64,000 bases of DNA from Phototrophicus methaneseepsis (GCF_015500095.1 NZ_CP062983.1:310001-374000), one strand, 5' to 3'; numbered from the stretch's first letter, positions 17,729-26,821 are shown. Notes: generated by a model from the letters alone, not told the origin. Translations and numbers: made by a program.

Positions 17729-19290
17729 CAACACCGACAATCACACAGTCGGAACTCGAAAACTATCTCTGGGGTGCTGCAACTTTACTCCGAGGGTATA
17801 TTGACGCTGGCGATTACAAACAATTTATTTTCCCGCTTTTATTCTTTAAGCGGCTTTGCGATGTATATGATGAAGAAGCAGAACATGCAAAAGCTGATCA
17901 TGGCGCGGTATTTCGAGAGGATCATTGGCTTGAGTTAGAAATCCCTGACGGATCGCATTGGGATGATGTTCGTCAACAAGCAACAAACGTCGGTATGGCG
18001 ATACAAAGTGCAATGCGAACCATTGAAAGCACTAATCAGGAACTGTTTGGTATTTTTGGCGATGCTCCCTGGACAAACAAACAACGCCTGTCTGACGCGA
18101 CTCTGCGCGACCTAATTGAGCACTTTTCAACACAAGAGTTGTCATTATCCCGCGTTTCAGAAGATATGTTAGGGCAGGCATACGAATATCTCATCAAGAA
18201 ATTCGCCGATGATAGTGGACATACCGCTGCGGAGTTCTACACAAATCGCACAGTTGTACAGCTTATGACAAGGTTGTTGGAACCACAAACAGGTGAGAGC
18301 GTCTATGATCCTACCTGTGGTTCCGGGGGAATGCTTCTTGCAACGGCAATGGAACTGCGAGAACAGGGCAAAGAATTCCGAAATTTACGTCTTTATGGTC
18401 AAGAGATCAATCTCATCACATCAGCAATGGCGCGTATGAATCTGTTTATGCACGGGTTTGAGGATTTTGAGATTATTCGAGGGAATACATTGTCAAATCC
18501 GTACTTTATTCGAGATGATGAATTACGCCAATTTGACATTATATTGGCTAATCCACCCTACTCGATCAAACAGTGGGATCGAGATGCATGGGTAAATGAT
18601 TCTTTCGGGCGTAATTTTCTCGGTGTCCCTCCACAAGGACGTGCAGATTATGCTTTCCTACAGCACATTCTTAAAAGCCTGAAGCCAATGAGTGGGCGTG
18701 CTGCCATCTTGTTTCCACATGGTGTATTGTTTCGTGAAGAAGAACGGGATATGCGGACTCGTTTGGTCGAAGATTTCGATTTGGTGGAGTGTGTAATTGG
18801 GTTAGGACCAAACCTATTTTACAATTCTCCTATGGAAGCCTGTATTATGATTTGCCGACGGAATAAAGATTCCAAACGACAAAATCACATCTTATTTATC
18901 AATGCACTAGATCTTGTCACCCGTCGTCAAGCACAGAGTTTTCTTGAACCCGAACATATTGAGGAAATTGTGCAGGCATACCGTCAATTCGAGGATATTG
19001 AGAACTTCGCTAAAGTTGTCAAAGTTGACGAAATTCTTAAAAATCGTGGCAGTTTGAGTATTCAACTCTACGTTCGATCTTCTCTATCTGACAATGAAGA
19101 CGAAAGACCGTTGGATGCTGTCATAGAAGATTGGCAGACAAGTTCAAAGAATTTACGTCAGTCTATGAGCGAGTTGTTCAAAAAACTCGAATATAAACCG
19201 GAAACTGATCAATCCTCTAAAAATGGCGTAGCCCCTAAGAATATGATCGAGGAAATACGAGACACAAATTCAGAGAAAGTTGAGGAATGA
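17725..19290 (+). CDS. hsdM: type I restriction-modification methylase subunit, second copy
   Basis: This 521-residue paralogue of the preceding protein starts at TTG 17725 overlapping the upstream stop (TTGA). It has the same N-terminal domain (LWGAATLLRGYIDAGDYK), the SAM motif DPTCGSGGML near residue 195 and the catalytic motif NPPY near residue 277. The catalytic-motif variant (NPPY rather than NPPF), the extra C-terminal tail of about 40 residues and the divergence throughout argue against a recent duplication. A hetero-methylase (M1-M2-S) is a possible consequence. It overlaps the next ORF by 4 bp. Confidence 0.95.
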   Translation: MTTPTITQSELENYLWGAATLLRGYIDAGDYKQFIFPLLFFKRLCDVYDEEAEHAKADHGAVFREDHWLELEIPDGSHWDDVRQQATNVGMAIQSAMRTIESTNQELFGIFGDAPWTNKQRLSDATLRDLIEHFSTQELSLSRVSEDMLGQAYEYLIKKFADDSGHTAAEFYTNRTVVQLMTRLLEPQTGESVYDPTCGSGGMLLATAMELREQGKEFRNLRLYGQEINLITSAMARMNLFMHGFEDFEIIRGNTLSNPYFIRDDELRQFDIILANPPYSIKQWDRDAWVNDSFGRNFLGVPPQGRADYAFLQHILKSLKPMSGRAAILFPHGVLFREEERDMRTRLVEDFDLVECVIGLGPNLFYNSPMEACIMICRRNKDSKRQNHILFINALDLVTRRQAQSFLEPEHIEEIVQAYRQFEDIENFAKVVKVDEILKNRGSLSIQLYVRSSLSDNEDERPLDAVIEDWQTSSKNLRQSMSELFKKLEYKPETDQSSKNGVAPKNMIEEIRDTNSEKVEE

Positions 19291-19940
19291 GTTTGAAATA
19301 TCCTCTTACAGAAACAGCTAAAGCCACTGCAAGAGAATTAGCTAAAGCGTGGACTGCGGGTCAAGTCCCTCAGCTAATTCCAATGTTTGAAATACGCAAT
19401 GATGGTGGTGTGTGGGATACAGGTTTTAAACGAAAAATAGAGGCAGAACTTGACGCACCGCATACTTCAATTTTGCTTGAACTTGCTGAATTCAATCTTG
19501 TTCGTGTGATCCCTATCGAAAATCAAAGTGAGAGTGTTTTTGAAGTTCTCCTACTCCAAGAGCTAAAAAATGCAGTAGAAAACGACTTCGAGGTATCAGA
19601 TTACTTCATCACGATGAATGCAGTAGGAAACATTATCGTCAATAGCACGACAGGTCCAGTACAGGGTGTAGGGTATAACACTGGTATTCTGCATCAGAAT
19701 GTAGAGCAGCTTGCCGATTTTATGAATGCAACGCTTGGCGATGCTTTTTTGCAGAGTCAAACGGAGTTAAAGAACGCTATTGATGCCCTTCGTGAATCAA
19801 ATGAAGCGAACCAGCAATCAAAACTTGGCAAAGTTGTTTCTGAACTTGGAAATTGCCTACAACATGGAGCAAATACGGCGGCAGTAGTTGCCGCATTAAC
19901 CGCTGCTGCGCCATTTATTCAACAGTTGTTGGGTGGATAA
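19287..19940 (+). CDS. unknown protein inside the type I RM operon
   Basis: This 217-residue protein is coupled to hsdM2 by an ATGA overlap and ends 2 nt before hsdS. An N-terminal alpha/beta part (about residues 1-105) is followed by a distinctive IIVNSTTGPVQGVGYNTG segment near 112-130, a helical region and an Ala-rich hydrophobic C-terminus (TAAVVAALTAAAPFIQQLL). I do not recognise the family. Its position suggests an accessory, regulatory or inhibitor role in the restriction system, or an independent effector carried within the operon. Confidence 0.7.
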   Translation: MSLKYPLTETAKATARELAKAWTAGQVPQLIPMFEIRNDGGVWDTGFKRKIEAELDAPHTSILLELAEFNLVRVIPIENQSESVFEVLLLQELKNAVENDFEVSDYFITMNAVGNIIVNSTTGPVQGVGYNTGILHQNVEQLADFMNATLGDAFLQSQTELKNAIDALRESNEANQQSKLGKVVSELGNCLQHGANTAAVVAALTAAAPFIQQLLGG

Positions 19941-19942
19941 AT

Positions 19943-21172
19943 ATGAGTCAACAATCCACACTTCCAAGCGGATGGGATGTCCATCGTTTTGATGAAATTG
20001 CAGAGAGTATCAATGAGCGAATACTACCTGAAGATGCAGATGGCTTACTATATGTTGGCTTAGAACATCTGGAACCAGAATCACTGAAAATTCGTCAGTG
20101 GGGTACTCCTGACGATGTTGATGCACAAAAGCTACGTTTTTATCCAGGTGACATTATTTTTGGTAAACGTCGTTTTTATCAACGGAAATTAGCTGTAGCA
20201 GAATTTGATGGAATATGCTCAGCTCATGCAATGGTATTACGTGCCAAATCAGATGTAGTATTGCCAGAGTTTTTCCCCTTTTTTATGCAAAGTGAAGAAT
20301 TCTTCAGACGAGCGATGTCAATCTCGGTAGGATCGCTATCACCGACTATCAACTGGAGGACACTAGCCCGACAAAAGTTTGCTCTGCCACCAATGGACGA
20401 ACAACAACGAATTGCTGAGATTTTGTGGTCAGTAGAAAAAACATATCGAAGTTATGATGTTTCACTAAGTGATGCTATAAGAGCTAAAGACTCTTTACTC
20501 ACAAGACTTACACTTCAAGGTCAAGATGTTCACGATTTTCAACATAGCAAAATAGGGGACATTCCCAAGCATTGGCGATTAGCCACCATAGGTGATGTGC
20601 TTGAATCAAGCCAATATGGACTTTCAGTCCGGGCTGATGACGAGGGGAAATATCCTATTTTCAGGATGATGAATATTGAAGATGGTGTGATTGTTGAAAA
20701 CGACATGAAATATGTTGATCTGACCCCAAGTGAATTTGATAGTTATAGTTTAATGCCGGGCGATATTTTATTTAACAGAACTAACAGTATTGACCTTGTA
20801 GGCAAAGTGGGTATCTACAGATTAGAAGGAAATCACGTTTTTGCTTCCTATTTGATTAGGTTACGGGCTGACCGAGATCATATTATACCTGAGTACATGA
20901 ATTACTATTTGAACTCAAAGTTAGGTCAGCATCAAATCCGACGCTATATAACTGCTGGTGTCAGTCAAGCAAATGTTAATGCAACAAATTTACAACGTGT
21001 TTTAATTCCTCTACCACCTATTGAAGAACAAAATATCGCTGTGAATACACTGGCAGAATTTGACGATAATATTCTGCATATTCGAGAACATCTAGAAGAA
21101 TTACAAGCCTTAAAAAGGTACTTAATATCATCAATTTTAGAAAATTATCAGATCGAGGCGCTTCATGTTTAA
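19943..21172 (+). CDS. hsdS: type I restriction-modification specificity subunit
   Basis: This 409-residue protein has two target-recognition domains, each opened by an LPSGW / IPKHW strand (residues 7-11 and about 205). Each is closed by a conserved helix with the PPxxEQxxIA pattern (PPMDEQQRIAEIL; PPIEEQNIAVNTL). Such a protein recognises a bipartite DNA target and assembles with HsdM and HsdR. The start at 19943 (MSQQSTLPSGW) is chosen because the region upstream is the previous gene in another frame. The stop overlaps the hsdR start by 8 bp. Confidence 0.93.
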   Translation: MSQQSTLPSGWDVHRFDEIAESINERILPEDADGLLYVGLEHLEPESLKIRQWGTPDDVDAQKLRFYPGDIIFGKRRFYQRKLAVAEFDGICSAHAMVLRAKSDVVLPEFFPFFMQSEEFFRRAMSISVGSLSPTINWRTLARQKFALPPMDEQQRIAEILWSVEKTYRSYDVSLSDAIRAKDSLLTRLTLQGQDVHDFQHSKIGDIPKHWRLATIGDVLESSQYGLSVRADDEGKYPIFRMMNIEDGVIVENDMKYVDLTPSEFDSYSLMPGDILFNRTNSIDLVGKVGIYRLEGNHVFASYLIRLRADRDHIIPEYMNYYLNSKLGQHQIRRYITAGVSQANVNATNLQRVLIPLPPIEEQNIAVNTLAEFDDNILHIREHLEELQALKRYLISSILENYQIEALHV

Positions 21173-24095
21173 CGAAGCCAACAGCGTAGAAGCATTTGTA
21201 CTGGATATTCTTGTTCATCAGTTGGGATGGGAATTTATTCCAGCAAAAGAATTGGGTCGCAAAATTGATGATGTTTTTCTCATGGGAGAACTCATTGATG
21301 CACTTACCCGTCTCAATCCAGAGATCGCCGCTCATCCAGAATATGCCGATGATGTTATTCATCATCTCAATGCAATTTTGCTCTCTGTGCAGAGCGATGG
21401 TCTTGTGCGGGCTAACGAGCACTTCACAGAATGGCTGCGGGACGATCTCACTATGCCTTTCGGAGAGAACAATGATCACGTACCTGTTCGCCTTATTGAT
21501 TTCAAAGACCTGACAAATAATCGATACATCGTTACTCAACAGGTGACTTTCAAACCTGCGAAGGTTGAAAAACGATTCGATATTGTATTGTATGTGAACG
21601 GTATTCCACTTGTTGTTGGTGAAGCGAAGACCCCAACACGGGAAGCTATTAGCTGGTTTGATGGTGCGGAACAAATTCAGAAATACGAAGAAACCGTACC
21701 CAGCTTTTTCGTCCCTAACCTATTTTCGTTTGCTACCGAAGGCAAAACTTACCGCTATGGTTCTGTGCGTATGCCGCTTGATCTGTGGGGACCATGGCGC
21801 GATGAGGATGATGATCGTTACCTTGATGGACTAGAAGCTGTGCAAGCATCTGTTGAGGGTATGTTCCGAAAAGAAGTCCTGCTCGATATTCAACGCTACT
21901 TCACAGTATTCTCGGCATCCAAACACCGCAAAGTCAAAATTATCTGTCGATACCAGCAGTATCAAGGCGCAAATAAAATCGTTGAGCGTGTTCGGCTCGG
22001 ACTTAAACTCAATCAGGCATTACGCGGACTAATCTGGCATTTTCAGGGATCGGGTAAATCTTTATTGATGGTATTCGCGGCTCAAAAGCTACGTCTTGAT
22101 CCAGAGCTGAAAAATCCTACCGTTCTAGTAGTTGTAGATCGTATAGACCTCGATACCCAAATCAGTAATACCTTCAATGCGGCGGATATCCCAAATACAG
22201 TCAGTACAGACAGTCGTGATGAACTTCAGCGATGGCTGGCTCAGGATATGAGAAAAATCATTATCACGACAATATATAAATTCCGTGAATCGAATAGTAT
22301 TCTAAATGATCGTTCAAATATCATCGTTCTGGTTGATGAAGCACACCGTACTCAGGAAGGTGATTTGGGTAATCAGATGCGAGATGCACTACCCAATGCC
22401 TTTTTATTCGGATTGACAGGTACTCCCATCAATAAACGTGACCGTAACACATTCTGGGCTTTCGGAGCAGAGCATGATGAAGGAGGATACCTCAGTCGTT
22501 ATTCCTTTGAGGATAGTATTCGTGATGAAGCCACCTTGCCTCTTCATTTTGAGGCACGGTTAATTGAACTACGTATAGATCGAGAAGCAATTGATGAAGC
22601 CTATGCCAATATCACAGGGCATTTAACGGAGGAAGATCAAGCCAACCTTGCAAAGATGGCAGGCAAGATGTCTGTACTCATCAAAACTAAAGAGCGAGTA
22701 CAACGCATCGTTGCAGATATTGTTCAACATTTTCGGCGACAAATTGAACCAAATGGCTTTAAGGCAATGATCGTTGCATTTGACCGTGAAGCATGTGTCA
22801 TGTACAAGTCAGAGTTGGACAAACACCTCTCACCCGAAGCGAGTGAAATTATCATGACGGTCAATAGTGGTGAAGATGAGTATAAGCCATATGATCGCTC
22901 CAAAACTGACGAGGAAGACATGCTCGATAACTTCCGTGATCCCGCTCATCCTCTAAAAGTCATTGTTGTCACGTCTAAATTGCTCACTGGTTTTGATGCT
23001 CCTATTTTGCAAGCAATGTATCTTGATAAACCTATTAAAGAACATAATTTACTACAGGCAATTTGTAGGACAAATCGCGTTTATCCAAGATCAGATGATC
23101 GTCCTGCAAAGACACATGGTCTCATCGTAGATTACATTGGCGTTTTTGATGAGGTCGCTAGGTCGCTTACAATCGTTGATGAAGAAATTAGGCGAGTTGT
23201 TGAAAATATTGATAAACTGCGTGATCAACTGTCACCCGCTGTAGAAAAATGCCTTCAATTTTTCCCTGATGTAGATCGAACAATAGGTGGATACGAAGGA
23301 CTTATGGCGGCACAACAGTGTCTTCCAAATAACGATATAAGAGATCAATTTGCTGCGGATTTTTCTGTACTTGCACGATTGTGGGAAGCTCTTTCTCCTG
23401 ATCCAGTAATAGTGCCACACCGGGAGGATTATCGTTGGTTATCTCAAGTGTATCAATCAGTCAAACCACCGAGTGGGCAAGGTAAGCTACTGTGGCACGC
23501 ATTAGGTACTAAAACACTTGAATTAATCCATGAGAATGTTCATGTAGAGACAGTTCGTGATGATCTTGATACATTAGTGATGGATGCACAATTTCTAGAA
23601 GATTTGCTTAGTGGAAAAAACCCTGAGCAGGCGAAAATCCTTGAATTTAAGATTATTGCTCGATTGCAAAAGCACAAAAATGATCCCCAGTTTATTGCAT
23701 TAGGTTATCGATTAGAAAAGTTAAGAGAAAAACATGAACGAGGTTTGGTAGCAAGTATTGAATTTTTGAAGACGTTGCTGGATATTGCGAAAGACGTTGT
23801 ACGAGCAGAAAAATCAGTCGAAACTGTGATTGCTGCTCGTGAGGAAGAAGGAATAGCGGCTCTAACGGAGTTGCTTAACGCTATCAAAGGCGATGAAACA
23901 CCCGTAATGGTGGAGCGCATTGTACAGGATATTGATGAAATTGTTCGAGTGGTTAGATTTCCAGGATGGCAACAAACTAATGCTGGTAAAAGAGAGGTGA
24001 AGCGTTCTTTACGGGGAGCACTACAAAAGTACCAGCTTCATAAGGATCAAGACCTCTTTGACAAAGCCTACGAGTACATTGAAGAATACTACTAA
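21165..24095 (+). CDS. hsdR: type I restriction endonuclease/translocase subunit
   Basis: This 976-residue motor subunit cuts unmodified DNA after ATP-driven translocation. The N-terminal nuclease core shows D-x10-GEAK (near residues 134-147). The helicase part has FQGSGKS (Walker A, about 295), VDEAH (about 390), LTGTP (about 419) and the C-terminal lobe with TGFDAP. A C-terminal helical region contacts the methylase. Length is typical. It is the last gene of the five-gene operon and is followed by the hairpin island. Confidence 0.95.
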   Translation: MFNEANSVEAFVLDILVHQLGWEFIPAKELGRKIDDVFLMGELIDALTRLNPEIAAHPEYADDVIHHLNAILLSVQSDGLVRANEHFTEWLRDDLTMPFGENNDHVPVRLIDFKDLTNNRYIVTQQVTFKPAKVEKRFDIVLYVNGIPLVVGEAKTPTREAISWFDGAEQIQKYEETVPSFFVPNLFSFATEGKTYRYGSVRMPLDLWGPWRDEDDDRYLDGLEAVQASVEGMFRKEVLLDIQRYFTVFSASKHRKVKIICRYQQYQGANKIVERVRLGLKLNQALRGLIWHFQGSGKSLLMVFAAQKLRLDPELKNPTVLVVVDRIDLDTQISNTFNAADIPNTVSTDSRDELQRWLAQDMRKIIITTIYKFRESNSILNDRSNIIVLVDEAHRTQEGDLGNQMRDALPNAFLFGLTGTPINKRDRNTFWAFGAEHDEGGYLSRYSFEDSIRDEATLPLHFEARLIELRIDREAIDEAYANITGHLTEEDQANLAKMAGKMSVLIKTKERVQRIVADIVQHFRRQIEPNGFKAMIVAFDREACVMYKSELDKHLSPEASEIIMTVNSGEDEYKPYDRSKTDEEDMLDNFRDPAHPLKVIVVTSKLLTGFDAPILQAMYLDKPIKEHNLLQAICRTNRVYPRSDDRPAKTHGLIVDYIGVFDEVARSLTIVDEEIRRVVENIDKLRDQLSPAVEKCLQFFPDVDRTIGGYEGLMAAQQCLPNNDIRDQFAADFSVLARLWEALSPDPVIVPHREDYRWLSQVYQSVKPPSGQGKLLWHALGTKTLELIHENVHVETVRDDLDTLVMDAQFLEDLLSGKNPEQAKILEFKIIARLQKHKNDPQFIALGYRLEKLREKHERGLVASIEFLKTLLDIAKDVVRAEKSVETVIAAREEEGIAALTELLNAIKGDETPVMVERIVQDIDEIVRVVRFPGWQQTNAGKREVKRSLRGALQKYQLHKDQDLFDKAYEYIEEYY

Positions 24096-24111
24096 CGCAT
24101 TTATGAAATAG

Positions 24112-24479
24112 GGTTGGCGACGACCAACCTTGAGCAATGTTGATAAATTGCATAGCAAATGTCCAACATTGCAGAACGCACGTAATGTGCGTTCTGTCGG
24201 TGTGGTGTACCACACCGACATGCTGACCAGCACGTTGAGGCATGGTCAGCGGTGCGTCACGTAAGCGTGGCGTACCAGCCCCTCCGGCTTGAGGAGCGAG
24301 CTTGTTTTAGCTCGCTCTCTCCCTCAGCCGCGACAGACAGCCATTTTCAATGGGCACTATGTGTTCCACACAGGCTGTCTGACACGCGATAAGCTGAGGG
24401 AGATCGGCGTCCGTAGGACGCGGCACTGCTGCCATGCAGTGCCATCACCGATGATGTGTTCACAACACTGTCATCGGTG
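24112..24479 (+). repeat. intergenic island of about twelve consecutive hairpins
   Basis: No gene lies between hsdR and 24508. Instead nearly every base belongs to inverted repeats: GGTTGG/CCAACC (24112-24129), GCAATGTTG/CAACATTGC (24134-24172), AGAACGCAC/GTGCGTTCT (24173-24195), GTCGGTGTGG/CCACACCGAC (24196-24219), GCTGACCA/TGGTCAGC (24222-24250) and an 11-bp stem with two G-T wobbles (24251-24276). Then come GAGCGAGCT/AGCTCGCTC (24294-24317), a compound stem TCTCCCTCAGC/GCTGAGGGAGA enclosing AGACAGCC/GGCTGTCT (24318-24403), GCGTCC/GGACGC (24407-24421), GGCACTGC/GCAGTGCC (24422-24443) and CACCGATGA/TCATCGGTG (24446-24479). The wobbles pair only if the plus strand is single-stranded, as RNA or ssDNA. 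Confidence 0.85.
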
Positions 24480-24508
24480 CAAAAACGCACATTCTGACGT
24501 AAGACACT

Positions 24509-24969
24509 TCAAGATGACTTCGTATGGTCTTTGGTCAAGCGGATAAAAATCGTTGCATTACGCTTCTTCTTAGGATTATCCCAGCGCGTTTGGAAGGTCT
24601 TAGGATGTGCCTGCACCAAACGACGTAGACCCTTGTAACCAAACGACTTGATGTTGAGGTCAGGGAAATAACGACGCAGGATGAGTGCAACTTCCTGAAG
24701 CTCTCGCCAATTGTAATACAGGTCAGCTCGTAGTCTTTTCCATGTTCCCGAATGATGCGAAGTCGCAAATTCTCCAATTCTGAATCAGGAGTACCGAAAG
24801 CTAGACCAGACCGATCCCAATCACGAGACCGGATCATGTCACGTTCGAGTTTGGCGTAGCAAGTATCACATAAACCTAAATCATTGACTTGGGAGGGCAA
24901 ATCACAACCAGCACAGATTTCGCCGTTCCAGTTTTCCCAGTAGTTATCCTCATAATGTTCGTATGTCAT
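24509..24969 (-). pseudogene. zinc-ribbon plus OST-HTH-like protein, broken by a frameshift
   Basis: The first frame (from ATG 24969) encodes a zinc-ribbon (CAGCDLPSQ, then GLCDTCYAKLERDM) and a helical linker ending near KDYELT at about 24715. There the sense continues in another frame as YYNWRELQEVALILRRYFPD, then KSFGYKGLRRLVQAHP, then ATIFIRLTKDHTKSS, with a stop at 24509. The second part resembles OST-HTH/LOTUS RNA-binding domains. One missing base would restore a protein of about 153 residues. The first frame alone ends at 24535 with unnatural sequence. Either the gene is inactivated, the base is an assembly error, or frameshifting is programmed. Confidence 0.7.
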
Positions 24970-25049
24970 GAAACAGGTCTTTCAACTTCGCTTTCTATTC
25001 AATTATGGTGTTTGGGTAGGGATCAAGCAAGGTGAGGGAGTTGCCAAAC

Positions 25050-25084
25050 AAAAAAAGAGGCGGCACTCTCATGAGTACCACCTC
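25050..25084 (-). terminator. ssb terminator
   Basis: On the minus strand GAGGTGGTACTC pairs with GAGTGCCGCCTC over 12 bp with two G-T wobbles around an ATGA loop. Seven Ts follow. It lies 27 bp past the ssb stop. Confidence 0.9.
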
Positions 25085-25110
25085 AACAGGGGCGTTATGC
25101 GGGGTCAAAC

Positions 25111-25485
25111 TTAGAAGGGAATTTCGTCCGGGGCAACTTCGGGTTCGCCATTTTCGACACGTTCCAGCAGGATCAGACGATCAACATCCATGTCGAGACT
25201 GGCTTGAGGATTGCCGTTCTGGTCAACCCATGCACTCGGGCGTAACCACGAACCCGTTGCCTGAATTAGGACTCCGCGTTTCACATAGCTGGTCGCCACT
25301 GATGCGAGATTTTGCCAGCAGTTCACACGCACCCAGAGCGTTTGTTGCTGTCCACCACCATTGGTGCGATTGACTGCGATGGAGAAGGTGGCAACTTGTT
25401 TTTCGCCAGTGCTGGTTTGTACGGTGCGTACCTGTGGTTCGCTTCCAACGTGTCCGGTCAATGTGATACCAATATGCGTTCCCAT
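25111..25485 (-). CDS. ssb: single-stranded DNA-binding protein
   Basis: This 124-residue OB-fold protein starts MGTHIGITLTGHVGSEPQVR and contains the SSB core FSIAVNR, then LWVRVNCWQNLASVATSYVKRGVLI. The C-terminal acidic tail ends DEIPF, which in SSBs recruits replication and repair partners. It is short for a chromosomal SSB but typical of plasmid-borne ones. AGGAGGT lies upstream. It is a single-gene unit bounded by a strong terminator and, upstream, by a palindrome cluster. Confidence 0.95.
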   Translation of the reverse strand: MGTHIGITLTGHVGSEPQVRTVQTSTGEKQVATFSIAVNRTNGGGQQQTLWVRVNCWQNLASVATSYVKRGVLIQATGSWLRPSAWVDQNGNPQASLDMDVDRLILLERVENGEPEVAPDEIPF

Positions 25486-25497
25486 TTTGAACCTCCT

Positions 25498-25652
25498 GCG
25501 CGTTTTGCGCTTATCTGTTTAATCAGCCCTATGCTGATTTCTTGACCTGCCAGAAGCAGGCGAATCAGTCAGATTTCATCCGTAGGACGCTACCCGTTTT
25601 TGTTGAGAGAAACGGCACAAGCCAGACAAAAACGGGTAAAGCGAAATTCGCC
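25498..25652. repeat. palindrome cluster upstream of ssb
   Basis: The gap contains GCGC/GCGC (25498-25510), AATCAGC/GCTGATT (25521-25539), CCTGC/GCAGG (25546-25560) and a nested structure. In the latter, GGCGAAT (25559) pairs with ATTCGCC (25646), CGC with GCG, and TACCCGTTTTTGT (25591-25603) with ACAAAAACGGGTA (25626-25638). The terminal loop carries CGGCACAAGCCAG. It shares modules with the elements at 24.1-24.5 kb and 39.8-40.1 kb. Confidence 0.8.
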
Positions 25653-25756
25653 CAGAATTTTGAAAGATGACGCGCCTGCTAGCATGGGCAAATGTAAATC
25701 AGCTATTCATGGTGCTGAATAACACAGGAGATGAGCGCCACGCCAGAGAGGGAAAG

Positions 25757-25876
25757 GTGAGGATTGTTATCTACCATAAGCCGGATGGGGAAGCACGTTG
25801 TACAGCCACCGTCAGACAGACGAAAAACAGGGTGATATCAACCGTAGTGGCTATACCAGATGAGTGGCAAAACTAA
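25757..25876 (+). CDS. possible very small protein
   Basis: A 39-codon frame from GTG 25757 is preceded by AGAGGGAAAG. It reads plausibly as protein (RIVIYHKPDGEARCTATVRQ). The frame stays open upstream to ATG 25667. No family or operon partner is visible. The rest of 25653-26122 shows no convincing gene. Confidence 0.3.
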   Translation: MRIVIYHKPDGEARCTATVRQTKNRVISTVVAIPDEWQN

Positions 25877-26122
25877 CAACTCAGGATACAAATAGTTGCT
25901 GGCAAAACACATCAGGGATGAGCAAGAATACGGATAGGGTAGTCAAGGATACGAAGGTTGCCTGTGCATCAGGTTGAACATATTCTCAAGTAGATTGGCA
26001 TTGGTGTATCGTCATACGGAACGATGATGATGAAACGATCTGCCCCGAAAGTCACTCTATGAACTGCAATAACAGCCTGTGGTGGTGAGTGTTCTTGCCA
26101 ACAGGCAATCTCACACACGATC

Positions 26123-26731
26123 TTACTCAGTAGGGAAGTGGGTATTGCTAAAGTCAAACAGGTTCGGGCGCTTGCTGTGGCGGATACCCTCATGCAAGGC
26201 ACCGGTGATCCGCCGTATACCCTGCTGTAGTTTCTCACGGATATAAGACTGGTTGCCATCACTGAGTAATTGAATTGCCGCTTGTGTCAGATAATCAGCC
26301 GCCGACAATAAATCATACGCCATCCGTCCACGCCAGCTATGCACCGCATTCGCACAAGAAACAGCCGCACGTAAAGTATCAGCAGCTTCATATGCCTTCA
26401 ACAGACATTTGGCAGTCATCTGAAAATCGTCAGCCCGCATGTCGACTGGTTGCTGATAAATCAGCAAGTAATTGTAGATCATGTCGATAGCAACAATACT
26501 GATGCCAGTTTGCCCGCAAAGGGTGGCTAACTTCATCCAGGCATCGTCGTAATGGCTGTGTCCGACCAAGCTGAGAGCAACATTCGTGATCTCGTTCATC
26601 ATGTCAGACACCCGCATCGAATCACGTTCCGTCCGTAAATCAATCGCTAGTTGAGCCGCGATTGCCTGATATTGCTGATTATTGAAGAGGCTGTTGTAAC
26701 GAGCGAGAGCTTGTGTGTTATCGTGAAGCAT
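26123..26731 (-). CDS. helical protein of unknown function
   Basis: This 202-residue protein is assigned to ATG 26731 with AAGGAAAA upstream; the open frame begins at 26776. It is almost entirely predicted helix with repeated Ala/Leu pairs, in the style of TPR-like solenoids, for example YDDAWMKLATLCGQTGIS and KCLLKAYEAADTLRAAVSCA. No catalytic motif or membrane segment is seen, and no family is recognised. It is the last gene of a minus-strand block running from about 39 kb. Confidence 0.6.
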   Translation of the reverse strand: MLHDNTQALARYNSLFNNQQYQAIAAQLAIDLRTERDSMRVSDMMNEITNVALSLVGHSHYDDAWMKLATLCGQTGISIVAIDMIYNYLLIYQQPVDMRADDFQMTAKCLLKAYEAADTLRAAVSCANAVHSWRGRMAYDLLSAADYLTQAAIQLLSDGNQSYIREKLQQGIRRITGALHEGIRHSKRPNLFDFSNTHFPTE

Positions 26732-26821
26732 GTGAGTTTTCCTTATCGTGATTATGTGAATTGAAAAACGGCGCATTCACGCTGAAATACGCCGTCGGGT
26801 AAACTGGGGAAAGCATTGCAT

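Noticed and set aside
23977-24243. Minus-strand ORFs at the hsdR end and in the hairpin island
   Set aside because: They run antisense to hsdR and through the hairpins, with no coding character.
24112-24479. CRISPR array
   Set aside because: The repeats are inverted, all different and without regular spacers; no cas genes are present.
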